Shown one piece after another: positions 15,350 to 16,529 of a stretch of DNA of 16,529 nt. A model generated the notes under the pieces. The model searched no databases. It worked only from the letters and a program-made list of their open reading frames with translations, and was not told where the DNA came from. Source of the DNA: JAZKAD01 sp040389305 (GTDB lineage Bacteria; Pseudomonadota; Alphaproteobacteria; Rickettsiales; Rickettsiaceae); NCBI GenBank assembly GCA_040389305.1, contig JAZKAD010000029.1:1-16529 (forward strand), read 5' to 3'. The position numbers and the translations under genes are program-made. Within the stretch, counting starts at the first letter, position 1, and each line of letters opens with the position of its first letter.

Positions 15350-15796
15350 ATGAGCATAAAAAATCAATTTCCAAAACAGTACAAGCAAGTACTAGAATTA
15401 GTACGCTTGTGGATTAGAGGTGAGTTTATACCCGATCCGAGAGATGCAGATCCATGCACCGTCATCGCCGCAGCAAATAGCATGTATCAACAAACCAAGA
15501 GTCCTAGTTGCACCTTAGAAACAGTACAACGCTGCGCTGGTGACATGAGGAAGATGGTAGAGCGATTAGAAACACTTGATGACGACAAAAGCATGGGTAT
15601 TGCTGGACATCTATATTTCAGCGTAGATGGCGTAATAGTCTTTACTGCCACAACTAACCCAGACAATGATCAATGGCAACAAGATCTTGGAAGGATACAT
15701 GATGCCAGAGATCTTGCGATAGCGTACTACGGTTTACAAGCTTTAAACGAAGCCATCGTAGAAATGGAAGTATTGGGATCTACCCTAGAATTATAA
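15350..15796 (+). CDS. Hypothetical protein, first gene of the right-end pair
   Basis: I do not recognise this 148-aa protein. It is soluble by appearance, with no signal peptide or membrane segment. The N-terminal ~75 residues are mostly helical (KQYKQVLELVRLWIRGEF, then TLETVQRCAGDMRKMVERLE). A short beta-like stretch follows (GHLYFSVDGVIVFTATT, 86-102), then two helices rich in Ala and acidic residues (DARDLAIAYYGLQALNEAIV). It contains two cysteines in the helical part (Cys54, Cys62) and one near the start. It has a good promoter and RBS, and the next gene starts nine bases after its stop, so the two are surely co-transcribed. A small partner, chaperone or immunity role for the second protein is possible from gene order alone; nothing in the sequence proves it. 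Confidence 0.75.
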   Translation: MSIKNQFPKQYKQVLELVRLWIRGEFIPDPRDADPCTVIAAANSMYQQTKSPSCTLETVQRCAGDMRKMVERLETLDDDKSMGIAGHLYFSVDGVIVFTATTNPDNDQWQQDLGRIHDARDLAIAYYGLQALNEAIVEMEVLGSTLEL

Positions 15797-15805
15797 AGAA
15801 ACTAC

Positions 15806-16480
15806 ATGAAACGAATTGAGGTAACATCCAATACGAGGCCGGATGTAGAATCAGATACTGAAACACGATCAGATACATCGGAAGAAGGTATTCCAAGAGA
15901 TATAATCAGTAATGCTAAATATATCAAAATTACACCACAAGAAATAGAAGCTGAACTCACGCGGGATATTAGCCTTAGTGGGGCTAAACCGAGGCAATCT
16001 ATTGCTCAACTACAAGAAGAAAAGATTTATGGGATATGCCTAGCTTTAAGAGATATAGCTTCTGCAACCAAAGGACTGGAGTGTGAAGGTTATACCGTGG
16101 TATACAGATTTCATGGCACTAGAAGAAAAGATAAAGTTCATGGTGGTAATGCGGTCAAACCACATTTAAAGGCAAAATCCGAGGTAACGGGAAAAGCACC
16201 AAAAACAGTGGAGCAATTAAAAGACCTTGCTCATATTCACGCATCACAAAATAAAAAAAGTCTTGTAGACGTAGATAGCTCTTTTGTATCTACCGTCACT
16301 GACGTTACAAAGCTCATACAACATACCTTTCCCGCAGAAGCTGACTCTCCTCTTGCCGACCCTCAACTAAGACATAGAGTATTTAATAATGCACCATATC
16401 TTAGTGCCTTTTGTGTGCCATCTGGATCTTTGAGTCGTATAAAAGAAGGGCGAGGTAATGGTGAAAGTGAAATGATATAG
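15806..16480 (+). CDS. Hypothetical protein, possible ADP-ribosyltransferase-like fold
   Basis: No family is recognised with confidence. The 224-aa protein has a low-complexity Ser/Thr/Asp/Glu/Arg-rich N-terminus (1-30), then helices (PQEIEAELTRDI; IYGICLALRDIASATKG). From residue 96 it shows landmarks that together resemble an R-S-E mono-ADP-ribosyltransferase: GYTVVYRFHGTRR (Arg101), SSFVSTVTDVTKLI (158-171, Ser162-Thr163), and GESE near the end (Glu220, Glu222). The intervals of about 60 residues are plausible, but each motif is short. The protein ends two residues after GESE, where such enzymes usually have one more strand, so it may be truncated. There is no signal peptide or membrane helix. 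It follows the first gene by nine bases and has only a weak RBS, so it probably depends on coupling. Confidence 0.7.
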   Translation: MKRIEVTSNTRPDVESDTETRSDTSEEGIPRDIISNAKYIKITPQEIEAELTRDISLSGAKPRQSIAQLQEEKIYGICLALRDIASATKGLECEGYTVVYRFHGTRRKDKVHGGNAVKPHLKAKSEVTGKAPKTVEQLKDLAHIHASQNKKSLVDVDSSFVSTVTDVTKLIQHTFPAEADSPLADPQLRHRVFNNAPYLSAFCVPSGSLSRIKEGRGNGESEMI

Positions 16481-16510
16481 TAAATTAGTTTGAAGTAGGG
16501 ATTTGGAAAA

Positions 16511-16529
16511 ATGCAACCAAAGCATCAAA
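16511..16529 (+). CDS. Possible start of a third gene, cut by window edge
   Basis: An ATG at 16511 opens a frame (MQPKHQ) that runs off the end, 30 bases after the preceding stop, with AGGGA (16497-16501) nine bases upstream. Six codons are too few to prove a gene; a frameshifted tail of the preceding gene is the alternative. Confidence 0.2.

Noticed and set aside
15386..15409. Imperfect inverted repeat near the start of the first right-end gene (CAAGTACTA / TAGTACGCTTG)
   Set aside because: It lies within coding sequence, has a two-base bulge and no T-run; likely chance.
1..16529. CRISPR arrays, tRNA or rRNA genes, insertion sequences
   Set aside because: No regularly spaced repeats, cloverleaf-like segments, rRNA-like sequence or transposase frame were seen on reading both strands.

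Overview
The window is AT-rich chromosomal DNA, most likely from an alphaproteobacterium of the Rickettsiales/Holosporales type (obligate intracellular or symbiont-like). The grounds are: low GC by eye; a lone M16 protease of the mitochondrial-processing-peptidase type; an EngB gene followed by an ArgB-like gene; a shortened DNA polymerase I without proofreading residues; and housekeeping genes scattered rather than in their usual operons. A run of ten N (11541-11550) marks an assembly gap, so this is draft sequence. The taxon is an inference; no rRNA is present to settle it.

Layout. 1-424: 3' end of leuS with a hairpin terminator. 547-1770: a class II Fic protein (AMP-transferase family) with a C-terminal winged helix, preceded by a consensus promoter bracketed by two matching 27-bp palindromes and a weaker third copy. 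1789-4236 (minus): polA, convergent with fic across a hairpin holding both stop codons. 4237-4577: divergent polA/alaS spacer. 4578-7211: complete alaS with a strong terminator. 7392-7900: an Xre-family regulator behind a good promoter. 7908-8543 (minus): lipB. 8673-9986: murD. 10058-15129: a minus-strand block in the order mrp (fused to DUF971), glycosyltransferase, M16 peptidase, assembly gap, engB, ArgB-like protein. 15278-16480: a promoter and two unrecognised genes 9 bp apart, probably an accessory operon continuing past the edge.

Most genes are core functions: translation (leuS, alaS), replication and repair (polA), lipoylation (lipB), peptidoglycan (murD), ribosome assembly (engB), Fe-S carriage (mrp). 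The unusual material lies at the two ends and in the ArgB-like gene. The fic locus looks like a self-regulating unit. The ArgB-like protein has lost the glycine loops of N-acetylglutamate kinase. The second right-end gene carries, in order and at plausible spacing, weak matches to the R, S-T and E-x-E landmarks of ADP-ribosyltransferases. No rRNA, tRNA, CRISPR array or insertion sequence was seen.
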